Positions 8,486 to 17,854 of a stretch of 64,000 nucleotides of DNA are shown here, piece by piece (position 1 is the first letter of the stretch; each line of letters opens with the position of its first letter). Location: the NCBI GenBank assembly GCA_934481385.1, contig CAKSPD010000001.1, positions 186,001-250,000 of the forward strand, given 5' to 3'. This stretch comes from an uncultured Oscillospiraceae bacterium. GTDB lineage: Bacteria; Bacillota; Clostridia; Oscillospirales; Ruminococcaceae. Position numbers and translations under genes: made by a program. The notes below the pieces were generated by a model. The model was not told where the DNA came from. It did no database searches and saw only the letters and a list, made by a program, of their open reading frames with translations.

Positions 8486-11101
8486 TTATTTAATCATATC
8501 AGCCATATTTTTAAGAAGTTCACGGCATTCACTGTCTGAAAGTTCATCAACATTTGTTTTTTCAAGCATAAGCAGAGCGTTTTCCCTGTTCTGTGAATCA
8601 AAGGTCTGCTGTGCATTTTCTGAAACGGCTGATTTTGCATGATGATTTTTTTCTTCCATTTCCGAGAGAATTTCCCTTGCACGGCTGATTACTTTATTCG
8701 GAAGTCCTGCAAGCTTTGCAACGTCAATTCCATAGCTTTCATCAACACCGCCGTTTACAATCTTTCTCAGAAATCTTATGCTGTCGCCTTTCTTATTTAC
8801 AGCTATACTGTAATTTCTTACGCCTTCAAGCTCATTTTCAAGTTCAATAAGTTCATGATAATGAGTTGCAAAAAGCGTCTTGCAGTGAAGTTTCTTTGAT
8901 GTGCAGATATATTCGGCAACAGCTTTCGCAATACTTACACCGTCAAATGTTGAAGTTCCCCTGCCCACTTCATCAAGAATAACAAGGCTGTTCGGAGTAG
9001 CATTTTCAAGTATATCCGCAACCTCACTCATCTCAACCATAAATGTACTCTGTCCTGCGGAAAGGTCATCAGATGCACCGACTCTTGTGAAAATTCTGTC
9101 AACGACTGATATTTTCGCAGAGTTTGCCGGAACAAATGAACCTATCTGTGCCATAAGCGTAATTATTGCAGTCTGACGCATATATGTGGATTTACCCGAC
9201 ATATTAGGGCCTGTTATAACTGACATTCTGTTCTGCTTTGTATCAAGATAAACATCATTCGGAACAAAAACTTCACCGTCAAGCATAAGTTCTATAACAG
9301 GGTGTCTGCCTGCTTTTATATCTATAACGCCGTCTATTGAAATATCAGGCTTTACATACTGATTTTTCAGTGCTGTATCCGCAAAAGATGCAAGAACATC
9401 TATTGATGCGACAGCCTCGGCAGTACGCTGAACCTTTTCAAGCTGTGTTGAAAGATAATCACGTACTTCTGCAAAAATATCAGCTTCAAGAGATAAAGCC
9501 TTATCCTTGGCACTAAGAATACTGTTTTCAGCATTTTTGAGTTCTTCAGTAATAAAGCGTTCGGAGTTGGCAAGAGTCTGTTTTCTTATGTAAGCAGGCG
9601 GAACGAGTGAATAATATGAACGTGTAACTTCTATATAATATCCGAAAACACGATTATATCCTATTTTAAGATTTTTTATTCCTGTTACCTCACGTTCACG
9701 CTGTTCTATTCCGTCAATAATTTCCTTGCCATGTGTCATAATATGGCGGAGTCTGTCAAGTTCCTGATTGAATCCCTCTTTGATAACACCGCCGTCCTTT
9801 ACAGATACAGGCGGTTCATCATTTATAGCATTTTCAATAAGATTTGATATATTTTCAAGTGTATCTATATCACTGTTATATTTTGATATAAGCTTTGAAC
9901 TTTCAAGTTTTGAAAGCTGTTCTTTTAAAAGAGGGAGTTTTTCTGATGTTGAAGAAAGTGCCTTTAAATCTCTCGGAGTAGCTGTCTTATACATAACTCT
10001 TGTCATAAGGCGTTCAATATCATAAACGCTGTCAAGAATATCAGTAATTTCCATAAGGACAACACTGTATCTTACAAATATTTCAACAGCATCAAGACGC
10101 TCCATAATTCTTGCAGGGCTTAAAAGAGGCTGTTCGATATATGATTTCAAAAGGCGTCTGCCCATTGAAGTTCTTGTTGAATCAAGAACCCATAACAATG
10201 AACCTTTCTTTTCTTTGTTTCGGAGAGTTTCAGTAAGTTCAAGATTTCTTCTTGCATTAAGGTCAAGTCCCATATATGAACGGCTGTCACGGATTTTTAT
10301 TGAAGTAAATCTTGATACAGATGATTTCTGTGTATCACCTATATAATTGAAAAGTCCGCATACTGCATAACAGTCCTCACCGTTTTCGCTTATTCCGAGT
10401 TCTGAAAGTTCATTGACATTGAAGATTTTTTTAATGTTTCCTGCATTTTCATCAGGTGAAAAGCATATATCATCACGCAGGGTAACTACACATTCAAGAC
10501 GTGATTTTATAAAATCAGCAACAGTTTTAAGGTCAAGGAAATCCTGACTGAATATAATTTCTGCCGGCTGATACCTTGAAAGTTCATTGATAATTTCTGT
10601 TCCGGATTCTGCATTGTCTATTGAAATAAGAGATGCTTCACCTGTGGAAATATCTGCAAAGGCTATACCGCATTTCTTGCTTTCCTTATTGTAATATGCA
10701 GAGCATATATAATTGTTCCGGCTCTCATCAAGCATACTTCCGTCAGTGATAGTTCCGGCTGTTACAACCTTTATTACATCACGGACAACAATTCCCTTTG
10801 ATTCAGAGGGGTCAGTAAGCTGTTCGCAGACAGCAACCTTATACCCCGAATCAATGAGCTTTTTTATATATACATCAGCACTGTGGAACGGCACTCCGCA
10901 CATAGGGGCTTTTTCATCAAGTCCGCAGTCACGTCCGGTAAGAGTAAGTTCAAGAACCTTTGATGCAACAAGTGCATCATCAAAAAACATCTCATAAAAA
11001 TCTCCCAGACGGAAAAACAGTATGCAGTCATTGTATTTATCCTTTACGTCAAAATACTGGCACATCATAGGAGATAATCTGCTTTTGTCTATATCTGCCA
11101 T
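8486..11101 (-). CDS. mutS: DNA mismatch repair protein MutS
   Basis: Recognises mismatches and small loops. 871 residues, as expected for MutS1. The mismatch-wedging Phe-X-Glu lies in GDFYEMFFDDA (residues about 32-42). The ATPase shows Walker A in TGPNMSGKSTYMRQTA, the DDLSAGQSTFMVEMSE signature, Walker B in LVILDEVGRGTSTFDG and the THYHEL switch. The C-terminal tail keeps a helix-turn-helix dimerisation block (YGIDVAKLAGLP). RBS AGGAG precedes the ATG. It lies between ylbF and mutL in one minus-strand run. Confidence 0.98.
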   Translation of the reverse strand: MADIDKSRLSPMMCQYFDVKDKYNDCILFFRLGDFYEMFFDDALVASKVLELTLTGRDCGLDEKAPMCGVPFHSADVYIKKLIDSGYKVAVCEQLTDPSESKGIVVRDVIKVVTAGTITDGSMLDESRNNYICSAYYNKESKKCGIAFADISTGEASLISIDNAESGTEIINELSRYQPAEIIFSQDFLDLKTVADFIKSRLECVVTLRDDICFSPDENAGNIKKIFNVNELSELGISENGEDCYAVCGLFNYIGDTQKSSVSRFTSIKIRDSRSYMGLDLNARRNLELTETLRNKEKKGSLLWVLDSTRTSMGRRLLKSYIEQPLLSPARIMERLDAVEIFVRYSVVLMEITDILDSVYDIERLMTRVMYKTATPRDLKALSSTSEKLPLLKEQLSKLESSKLISKYNSDIDTLENISNLIENAINDEPPVSVKDGGVIKEGFNQELDRLRHIMTHGKEIIDGIEQREREVTGIKNLKIGYNRVFGYYIEVTRSYYSLVPPAYIRKQTLANSERFITEELKNAENSILSAKDKALSLEADIFAEVRDYLSTQLEKVQRTAEAVASIDVLASFADTALKNQYVKPDISIDGVIDIKAGRHPVIELMLDGEVFVPNDVYLDTKQNRMSVITGPNMSGKSTYMRQTAIITLMAQIGSFVPANSAKISVVDRIFTRVGASDDLSAGQSTFMVEMSEVADILENATPNSLVILDEVGRGTSTFDGVSIAKAVAEYICTSKKLHCKTLFATHYHELIELENELEGVRNYSIAVNKKGDSIRFLRKIVNGGVDESYGIDVAKLAGLPNKVISRAREILSEMEEKNHHAKSAVSENAQQTFDSQNRENALLMLEKTNVDELSDSECRELLKNMADMIK

Positions 11102-11130
11102 TTATTTTATTACTCCTGTCTTTATCAAGA

Positions 11131-11538
11131 TTAATGACAGCCTCCGCATGAAGAGCAGTCACCACTGCAATTATGGGAAGGTTCACAGGTATCAGGGTCT
11201 TCTCCGTTTGCACACATTGTGAGTATAGTTGTTATCTGATTGAGGAGGTCGTCCATTTCATCTCTTTTAACAGAAAATTCAATCATATTTTTATTCTGCA
11301 TAATTTCAGCATAGAGGTTCTGAAGTTCAGCGTTAAGGCTTTCAACACGTTTTTCGTCCTTATCATCTTTTTTGCCTGCCTCAAGACTGATTTCCATACG
11401 TTTCATTTCAAAATCGTGAATCATACTCTGAAGTTTTTCGTCATTGTCATTAGCAGTCTTAGCTTTCATATATTCAGTATATCTTGAATCTTTCTGAAGT
11501 TCCTTTGCGAGTTCTCTTGTCATTTTGATAATATCCAT
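11131..11538 (-). CDS. ylbF: YlbF/YmcA-family protein with cysteine-rich tail
   Basis: A 135-residue all-helical YlbF-family protein (opening MDIIKMTRELAKELQKDSRY). In Bacillus, YlbF with YmcA and YaaT promotes RNase Y-dependent RNA maturation and affects sporulation, competence and biofilm formation; that complex carries iron-sulfur clusters. Here the last 28 residues hold six cysteines (including SGDCSSCGGCH at the end), consistent with cluster or metal binding. The core is helical and charged. RBS AAAAGGAG precedes the ATG. It sits between miaB and mutS, so RNA-processing control may be co-expressed with mismatch repair. Which member of the YlbF/YmcA pair it equals is uncertain. Confidence 0.85.
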   Translation of the reverse strand: MDIIKMTRELAKELQKDSRYTEYMKAKTANDNDEKLQSMIHDFEMKRMEISLEAGKKDDKDEKRVESLNAELQNLYAEIMQNKNMIEFSVKRDEMDDLLNQITTILTMCANGEDPDTCEPSHNCSGDCSSCGGCH

Positions 11539-11554
11539 TATTAAAAATCTCCTT

Positions 11555-12916
11555 TTAAACTATTTCACCGGTTACAGCCCAGTTCATAGAATCTGTAACC
11601 TTTATATTTACAAACTGTCCGATAAGCGATTCATCGCCCTTAAATTCGGCAATTATAAATTCATTGCTTTTTCCTGTGAGAAATCCCTCACGCTTTTTGC
11701 TTTTTCCGTCAGCAAGCACTCTCATAGTTTTTCCGATAAAACGTCTGTAATGCCTGTCAGAAATTTCCCTCTGAACTTCAAGAAGTTCTCTTAATCTGTG
11801 GCTTTTCACTTCTTCAGGGGTTCTGTCCTCAATCATACTTGCCTTTGTACCGCTTCGTTTTGAATATATAAAGGAATATATATTATCATATTCCACCTGT
11901 TTTATAAGCTTAACAGTATCCTGAAATTCTTCATCTGTTTCATTCGGAAATCCTACTATTATATCAGTAGTAAGAGAAAATCCGCTGTCATGTGAACGCA
12001 GATAATCAACAGTTTCAAGATATTTTTCAACAGTATAATTACGGTTCATCGCTTTAAGAATACTGTTGCTTCCGCTCTGAACAGGAAGGTGCAGATGTTT
12101 TGCAACCTTTTCACATTCAAGAATAGTATCAAGAAGTTCTCTTTTTGCATCTTTCGGGTGAGATGACATAAATCTTATTATAAAATCTCCATCAATCTCA
12201 TTTATTTTTCTGAGAAGTTCAGGAAAGGTCAAATCATTTTCAAGGTCTTTGCCATAGGAATTTACATTCTGACCCAGAAGCATTATTTCCTTATAACCCT
12301 GATTTACAAGCTGAGTTACTTCACTGATTATATCAGCAGATTCTCTGCTTCTCTCTCTGCCTCTTACATACGGAACAATGCAGTATGTGCAGAAATTATT
12401 GCACCCGAACATTATCGGAACAGACGCTTTAAAACTGCTTTCTCTCACCTGTTCAGCATTGCAGGAAAAATCTGCATACTCTGATATATCATATTCAAGT
12501 TTATTGCTTTCAAGATGTTCATAAATAAGCCTTGGAAGTGAACTTATTGCAGATGTTCCGAGAACTATATCTACCTGAGGATACGATTTTTTTATACGCT
12601 CAAGATTTTTTTCCTGAGCAGTCATACAGCCTGAAACTCCTATTATCAAATCGGGATTTTCAGCTTTAAGCTTTTTCATACTTCCTATTATTCCGAAAAC
12701 TCTTTCTTCGGCACTTTCACGCACAGCACAGGTATTAAAAATAATTATGCCTGCATCTTCAGGTTTATCAGTGAACGAACAGCCGGTTTCTTTAAGTATA
12801 CCCTTGATTTTTTCACCGTCTGAAACATTAAGCTGACAGCCGAAACTGTGAACATATGCCTTTATATTTTTTCCGGAAAAAATTTGCTTTAATTTTTCCT
12901 TATAGTTCAGTTCCAA
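11555..12916 (-). CDS. miaB: tRNA-2-methylthio-N6-dimethylallyladenosine synthase MiaB
   Basis: A radical-SAM methylthiotransferase that adds the 2-methylthio group to i6A37 of tRNA after MiaA. 453 residues. The N-terminal UPF0004 domain ligates one [4Fe-4S] cluster through Cys in HSFGCQLN, FNTCAVRE and SGCM. The radical-SAM CxxxCxxC is in GCNNFCTYCIVPYVRGRE (about residues 170-190). A TRAM domain is at the C-terminus. The start is a TTG at 12916 with GAGGTGA upstream. It is the first gene of a minus-strand run continuing through ylbF, mutS, mutL and miaA, which puts both enzymes of the same tRNA modification under one promoter. Confidence 0.96.
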   Translation of the reverse strand: MELNYKEKLKQIFSGKNIKAYVHSFGCQLNVSDGEKIKGILKETGCSFTDKPEDAGIIIFNTCAVRESAEERVFGIIGSMKKLKAENPDLIIGVSGCMTAQEKNLERIKKSYPQVDIVLGTSAISSLPRLIYEHLESNKLEYDISEYADFSCNAEQVRESSFKASVPIMFGCNNFCTYCIVPYVRGRERSRESADIISEVTQLVNQGYKEIMLLGQNVNSYGKDLENDLTFPELLRKINEIDGDFIIRFMSSHPKDAKRELLDTILECEKVAKHLHLPVQSGSNSILKAMNRNYTVEKYLETVDYLRSHDSGFSLTTDIIVGFPNETDEEFQDTVKLIKQVEYDNIYSFIYSKRSGTKASMIEDRTPEEVKSHRLRELLEVQREISDRHYRRFIGKTMRVLADGKSKKREGFLTGKSNEFIIAEFKGDESLIGQFVNIKVTDSMNWAVTGEIV

Positions 12917-12943
12917 AAAATCACCTCTTATTTATAATATGAT

Positions 12944-12972
12944 ATTATATCACATCTTCGTATTCAATGCAA
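12944..12972 (-). promoter_or_regulatory. sigma-A-type promoter of the miaB-mutSL-miaA run
   Basis: Reading the minus strand, TTGCAT (12967-12972) and TATAAT (12944-12949) are separated by exactly 17 bases. The start point would lie about 20 bases upstream of the miaB ribosome site. Confidence 0.75.
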
Positions 12973-12990
12973 GTATTTATTCAGAAAAAA

Positions 12991-13022
12991 AGAAACTCCG
13001 CCGTTTTAAAGGCAAAGTTTCT
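12991..13022 (-). terminator. terminator of the dockerin gene
   Basis: AGAAACT and AGTTTCT pair with an inner GCC/GGC; on the minus strand a run of T follows. It lies just past the stop of the dockerin gene. Confidence 0.7.
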
Positions 13023-13058
13023 CTTTATGGGAAATTTATTTTTATGGAGGAATCGCAT

Positions 13059-14441
13059 TCAGATTATACAGCTGTCCTCAACTGATATTTCCTTATCATC
13101 ATAAAAAACATATGTAATCAATCTGTATCTTTTTTTGTAATCAGCGTTATATCTTTCATTGAATATGTAAAAACTGTCATCTGCAACGACATCATTTACA
13201 ACTATGTCAATATATCTTCCGAGAATATTTTTCTGAAAATATATTTTTCCTGTCATATCAGATAAATCTTTGTTGCCAATAATTTTAACATAGCAGTCTG
13301 CATATCTTTTTTCTGATGAATTTATATTAACAGTAATGCTTTTCAGATTAACACCATATCCTATTATATTGCTGTATATGGTCATATAGTCGAATTCATC
13401 AATAACACCGTCATTATTTACATCGGAAATATCTATATAATATGAATCTGAAGAAATATCTCCTCTGAGAATACTTTTTATTATAACAGCATCTGCTATA
13501 TTAACCTGCCCGTCCCCGTTTATATCAGGTGTATTTTCAACAGGCGAACTGGGTTCAGAAGAACTGTCATTTGAAGTTGTAGTAGTATGGATTTCATTTT
13601 TTGTTGTAGTAACAAAATCGTTAGTTTCCTGACAAACAGTAGTAGTAACCGGACAATCAGTACTATTCCAGTCGTCAAAATTATAACTGACCGGATTTTC
13701 AACAATAATTCTTTCAGATACACTGACCGGATTATATACAAAATCAATATCAGATACATAATCATACCATTCAAAATCCCTGAATTTTTCTGAAATTTCT
13801 TTTGCATAATAATAATCACACGATTCATCAAACTGAACATCATAATAAAGACAGCCGTTTTCATCAACCTGAACATCACTTATTGAAATTATACTGTCAC
13901 TGATTTCATAAATATCCTGAATATCTGTGGCATACTGCATATATATCCTTAACGTTCCCGAATATTCATACACAGTATCATAAGCTTTATATGCCACAAG
14001 AATATTTTTAATATACTGTTTTGCCTCTGCGGAATTTTCTGCACCGAACCCATAGACCATAAGATAATTTATATCATAATTTTCATATCCTGAACGAGCA
14101 TTGAATATATAGACATTATCCTCCTCTGTATAATTATACATATAATTAAGGCGTTCAGAAAACTGTACTCTCCCTGTAAACAAATCTCCTCTTGATACAC
14201 TGAAATTCAGTTCGGGATTTATACAGTCAAGAAATTTCTGCTTTTGTTCCTCATCAAGATTTTTTATATCTGCAAGAATACCATAATATTCACAGTTTGT
14301 TTCATATTTATAAATGCCGTCAGGACTGTAATCAAACTGTAAGCTTTCATAAATAGCTTTAGCCTTAATACCTGAACAGAATATCAGCATAATAAAAATC
14401 CCGATAAACAATCCCATAAGTTTTTCTGTTGTTTTCATCAA
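13059..14441 (-). CDS. secreted dockerin type I protein
   Basis: A 460-residue exported protein. Residues 1-29 form a signal peptide (charged MMKTTEK, hydrophobic core, AKA before the likely cut). Residues 30-255 are a Tyr/Asp-rich region I do not recognise. A Thr/Ser linker covers about 265-305. Residues 306-361 are a type I dockerin with two calcium-loop repeats (DINGDGQVNIADAVIIKSIL and DVNNDGVIDEFDYMTIYSNI). About 100 residues of predicted beta structure follow. Dockerins dock onto cohesins of cellulosome- or amylosome-type scaffolds on the cell surface. No glycoside hydrolase signature is seen, so this is not an obvious enzyme. It is third in a run after a sigma factor and a DUF4367 protein (45-base gap), which suggests a sensing or surface role rather than plain degradation. 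Confidence 0.85.
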   Translation of the reverse strand: MMKTTEKLMGLFIGIFIMLIFCSGIKAKAIYESLQFDYSPDGIYKYETNCEYYGILADIKNLDEEQKQKFLDCINPELNFSVSRGDLFTGRVQFSERLNYMYNYTEEDNVYIFNARSGYENYDINYLMVYGFGAENSAEAKQYIKNILVAYKAYDTVYEYSGTLRIYMQYATDIQDIYEISDSIISISDVQVDENGCLYYDVQFDESCDYYYAKEISEKFRDFEWYDYVSDIDFVYNPVSVSERIIVENPVSYNFDDWNSTDCPVTTTVCQETNDFVTTTKNEIHTTTTSNDSSSEPSSPVENTPDINGDGQVNIADAVIIKSILRGDISSDSYYIDISDVNNDGVIDEFDYMTIYSNIIGYGVNLKSITVNINSSEKRYADCYVKIIGNKDLSDMTGKIYFQKNILGRYIDIVVNDVVADDSFYIFNERYNADYKKRYRLITYVFYDDKEISVEDSCII

Positions 14442-14486
14442 TAATCTCCTGAAAAAATATATTTTTTATATATACGGACAAAAACT

Positions 14487-15188
14487 TCATTTTACTTCAT
14501 AAATTTCAGAATAATATAAGCTTTCGGCAATCCGCACTAAATCAGCATCAGAATTTTGTGCATTTATTTCATAAGTATATTTATCGTCCTGCCATATAAG
14601 AATATTAAGACTGTCCGATTTTAAAATATATCCGTCATAATCATTTATTTTCACATGAGAATATTCAGAAAAGCTGTTATCTGCCCCGAAAGAAACTGAT
14701 GATACATAATAACTGAAATTTATATATGATTTTCCGTCAGAATAAAAAATATCAGCATTGCTTTCACCGATATTTTCCGATACTTTTTCATATCCTTCCG
14801 GAATATACTTAGGATATACAGCAGATTCTATACTGCTGTTTCCTGTATCACCGAAATATATTGCTATATTGTTTTCAAGCCATTCAATAACACTTCCCCA
14901 CACAACTGCCCTTACTTCCGGAACTGCCACTGAAACACTGAAAAGGATAAAAACTGCTGATGCAACTGAAATAAATGCCTTATTATAAGAAATACCATGT
15001 TTTATTTTTATTATTCCCTTAGGATTTATTCCGTATTTTTTCAAATCGTGATACATTTTTCTGTTAAAGCTTTCTGAAAATATATGAATATTTTTATCGC
15101 TGTATCCTTCAAGAAGTTTCCGGTTATTTTCATTGGCATTTTCTCTTAATGCCTGAAAAAGTATTTTATCAAATTCGGTTTCGGTCAT
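14487..15188 (-). CDS. DUF4367-type membrane protein, probable anti-sigma factor
   Basis: A 233-residue protein with about 70 cytosolic residues, one membrane segment at about 71-90 (ISVASAVFILFSVSVAVP) and an extracytoplasmic domain of DUF4367 type (PKYIPEGYEKVSE, then IYFSDGKSYINFSYYV-like strands and VKINDYDGYILKSD). Its start codon overlaps the stop of the upstream ECF sigma gene by one base, with GGAGGAG upstream, which is the usual arrangement of a sigma and its membrane-bound anti-sigma partner. The N-terminal region has no zinc-binding HxxxCxxC motif, so it is not a ZAS-type anti-sigma. Function as anti-sigma is inferred from order and topology. Confidence 0.75.
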   Translation of the reverse strand: MTETEFDKILFQALRENANENNRKLLEGYSDKNIHIFSESFNRKMYHDLKKYGINPKGIIKIKHGISYNKAFISVASAVFILFSVSVAVPEVRAVVWGSVIEWLENNIAIYFGDTGNSSIESAVYPKYIPEGYEKVSENIGESNADIFYSDGKSYINFSYYVSSVSFGADNSFSEYSHVKINDYDGYILKSDSLNILIWQDDKYTYEINAQNSDADLVRIAESLYYSEIYEVK

Positions 15189-15739
15189 TAAATATTCTCC
15201 TCCCTTCCGGATATAATATCAGCAAGCATTTTCTTTGCTCTGAAAATTCTTGAATTTACAGCCTTATTCCCTATTCCGAGAATATCTGCTATTTCATGTT
15301 CTTTAAGACCATGATAATATTTAAGCTCAAGAACTGTTCTGTATTTTTCATTAAGAAGTTTCAGACAGTCTTTTACTTCTTCTTTATCGGGGTTGTAACT
15401 GTCATCATATACAAGATTATATTTTGACTGATATTCTTCTTCATCAAGAGGAACAGGTTCAGAACGGTTTTTTCTAATCATATCTCTTACTGTATTTTTA
15501 AGGATAAGTATAATAAGATTTCTTTCATATTCTTCTGATATATCATAAAATTTTTCTATATGATTTATAACTTTCATATAAGTATCATGAACAGCATCTT
15601 CTGCCGAACTTTCATTTTCAATCATTTTATATGCTATATAATAAAGTCTGTTTTTATATTCTCTATAAAGATATTCAAAAAGCTTTCTGTCATCATCACT
15701 CTCCAGCGACATAAGATAAAAAGCCAGCAAATAATTCAC
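15188..15739 (-). CDS. ECF-type sigma-70 family factor
   Basis: A 183-residue sigma factor with region 2 at about 24-90 (YREYKNRLYYIAYKMIENES, AEDAVHDTYMKVINHI) and region 4 at about 125-175 (LNEKYRTVLELKYYHGLKEHEIADIL and AVNSRIFRAKKML). There is no region 1 or 3, as in extracytoplasmic-function sigmas. The start at 15739 has AAGGGAAGTG upstream. It is first in a tightly packed run with a DUF4367 membrane protein and a dockerin protein. Whether it recognises its own promoter cannot be judged from one sequence. Confidence 0.9.
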   Translation of the reverse strand: MNYLLAFYLMSLESDDDRKLFEYLYREYKNRLYYIAYKMIENESSAEDAVHDTYMKVINHIEKFYDISEEYERNLIILILKNTVRDMIRKNRSEPVPLDEEEYQSKYNLVYDDSYNPDKEEVKDCLKLLNEKYRTVLELKYYHGLKEHEIADILGIGNKAVNSRIFRAKKMLADIISGREENI

Positions 15740-15786
15740 TTCCCTTCTGTAAATATTACGCTCCTGATTTATTTTTTACTTCAAAA

Positions 15787-15815
15787 AAAGCGGACTTTTT
15801 TTGTCCGCTTTAATT
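15787..15815 (-). terminator. terminator downstream of the 545-residue gene
   Basis: AAAGCGGAC (15787-15795) and GTCCGCTTT (15803-15811) form a 9-bp stem with a 7-base loop; the minus strand continues with T-rich sequence. It separates the upstream gene from the sigma operon. Confidence 0.8.
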
Positions 15816-15823
15816 TATGCTTT

Positions 15824-17461
15824 TTAATAGATTAAACCGTTATAGTCTGAATAACTAGTTGAATATCCGTAAAGATATGAATTTACAATACTTCTTGCCT
15901 CCTCATCAGTTTCAGCAAAGCCGATATTCTTAACAACAGATGACATAAAGTTTATAATATTTTCCTCTGAAACATATCCCTCAAGGTCATTTGTATTTTT
16001 ATCTACAATATAAGCACCTGATTTATCCGGAATATTGAGTTCGCTTATTTCAGATGATGTGATTTCAAGAGTTACATTTCCATAGTTTATATCTTCAATA
16101 TCAATATCAAAGCTTGCTTTCTGTGATGAACCGTCAGAATCAAGAACAATTGCAAAAGGTGCGGAATCATTTACTGAAAGGTTGATATTTCCGTTTACAT
16201 ATCCATATTCATCATTTACTTTCTGGAGGTCAGTAAATTCGGCAACAACTTTTTCATCTTCATCATTTTCAGTAAATGTCATATCAGCAGAACCTGTATA
16301 TTTTCCGTCATTTTCAACATAATCCACATTGCATTTAAAATAGGTACTGTTTTCGGAATCTGTGAAATTGATTATTCCGTTTACAGTCTGTTCGTTCTCG
16401 CCTGTGAAAAGATATTCAAAACCGTCATCATTTTCATCTTTAAGAGTATAACCTCTTACTTTTCCTGTTGCATCAACATACATTTTAAATGTAAGGCTGA
16501 CATCATCTCCGTCATCAGCTTTTATTGATTCAACAGCATCATCAAGATTTCTGATATATGTTTCCTCATCGCATACGCCAAGACGTGTAATAAAAATATC
16601 CTTTATTGTTTCATCTTCCTTAATGGTATTTATATACTTTTCAGCAGTATTTTCAAGAAATTCCTCACTCATATCGATAGTAAGAACAGTATATTTGTTT
16701 GAATAATTTCCGACAGTAACTTCTTCGCCTTTTTCCTGCTGTACATCTGAAATGCAGTCATTCCAGAGAGAAGTATATTTTTCTGCAAGTGTTCTGAATT
16801 CCTCTTTTGTGAGAATTTCTTCAGGATTGCTGTAAAACTTTGCAACAGCATCAACAGCCTTTGCTTCATCGTCATCAGAAGTAAAAGACTTTAAATCCAT
16901 ACCGAGATATCTCTCTGTAAGCTGAGGAACTCTGCCGAGCATAAACAAATCGCCGTAGTTCATAAACATTTCAAGGTCAGCAATGTCATTATCATTGAAA
17001 TCAAGACCAAGATTATATCCTATAACTCCTCTGAAAAGTGATTCATCAAGGCTGAGGGAAATATTGTTTATATTATCAACAAATTTATTTGCCTTGTCAG
17101 TACCGCCCATAGAACTTTTAAGAAGTGTCTTGACACCGTCACTCATTGTATATGTAGCATTGATTTTAACATTCATACCCTTTTCGGAATCTTTTCCCAT
17201 AATGTCAACATATCTGTTGTAAGATTCTGAAAGAGCCTCAATATTTTTATCAGCATTGGAATCATTAATCCATACATAGTATTCCTTTGGAGAAAGTGTT
17301 GCAAGCTTGACTTTATTTTTAATAAAATCAGAAGTATTATAAGCAATAACAGAACCGCCAGCAACAACAGCAACAACACCTGCGGTTATACCTGCAATAA
17401 CAGGGGCTTTTCCCTTTTTTACGGTTTCAACACCGCTTACAGACTCATTGAATTCAGACAT
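15824..17461 (-). CDS. membrane-anchored protein of unknown function (545 residues)
   Basis: Not recognised. Residues 1-18 are cytosolic and Lys-rich, residues about 19-43 form one membrane segment (APVIAGITAGVVAVVAGGSVIAY), and the remaining 500 residues are extracytoplasmic, acidic and rich in Asp/Asn/Ser with alternating beta-like stretches (for example VNGNINLSVNDSAPFAIVLD). Segments such as LTFKMYVDATGKVRGYTL resemble lipoprotein-like folds that bind at the envelope, but this is only a visual impression. Strong AAAAGGAG upstream of the ATG. It is transcribed towards the sigma operon but a terminator lies between them, so it is probably a single-gene unit. Confidence 0.8.
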   Translation of the reverse strand: MSEFNESVSGVETVKKGKAPVIAGITAGVVAVVAGGSVIAYNTSDFIKNKVKLATLSPKEYYVWINDSNADKNIEALSESYNRYVDIMGKDSEKGMNVKINATYTMSDGVKTLLKSSMGGTDKANKFVDNINNISLSLDESLFRGVIGYNLGLDFNDNDIADLEMFMNYGDLFMLGRVPQLTERYLGMDLKSFTSDDDEAKAVDAVAKFYSNPEEILTKEEFRTLAEKYTSLWNDCISDVQQEKGEEVTVGNYSNKYTVLTIDMSEEFLENTAEKYINTIKEDETIKDIFITRLGVCDEETYIRNLDDAVESIKADDGDDVSLTFKMYVDATGKVRGYTLKDENDDGFEYLFTGENEQTVNGIINFTDSENSTYFKCNVDYVENDGKYTGSADMTFTENDEDEKVVAEFTDLQKVNDEYGYVNGNINLSVNDSAPFAIVLDSDGSSQKASFDIDIEDINYGNVTLEITSSEISELNIPDKSGAYIVDKNTNDLEGYVSEENIINFMSSVVKNIGFAETDEEARSIVNSYLYGYSTSYSDYNGLIY

Positions 17462-17664
17462 AAGAAATCTCCTTTTTAATAATTAATATATAATATAATA
17501 TCATGTTTAATTTATAATGTCAACGAAATATCCAATTATTTACCGTTTTGTAATTTTTCAGCAAAAAAATATTTCACATTCGGAGCATATTTTTATTGTA
17601 TGTGAGAATAATAGAATCAGTTCCCCAGTGAACAAAATAAAAAATTCAAAGGAGATTTTATACT

Positions 17665-17847
17665 ATGGAAGCTATGAAGAAAAACACATCTATCAAATGT
17701 ACTGTTTCACAGTGTAAGCACAATATGGTTACAGAAGATTATTGCAGTCTTAACTGTATCTCAGTAGGAACTCATGAGGCTAACCCTACCGTTCCTGAAT
17801 GTACAGACTGTCATTCATTCGTAAAGCGTACAGGCTGCTGCGACTGA
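17665..17847 (+). CDS. small DUF1540 cysteine-rich protein
   Basis: A 60-residue protein with the DUF1540 pattern: IKCTVSQCKHN, then EDYCSLNCISVG, then PECTDCHSF, and a final GCCD. The paired cysteines suggest metal binding. Function is unknown; small DUF1540 proteins occur in spore-forming and other clostridia. The ATG at 17665 follows AAAGGAG with a 10-base spacer. A hairpin that can act as terminator follows the stop, so it is a monocistronic gene. Confidence 0.88.
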   Translation: MEAMKKNTSIKCTVSQCKHNMVTEDYCSLNCISVGTHEANPTVPECTDCHSFVKRTGCCD

Positions 17848-17854
17848 TTCTGAT

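Noticed and set aside
8486..11101. Possible disruption of mutS or mutL
   Set aside because: Both frames run at full length with all motifs; the Lys in DKHAAHE of MutL is a tolerated variant.
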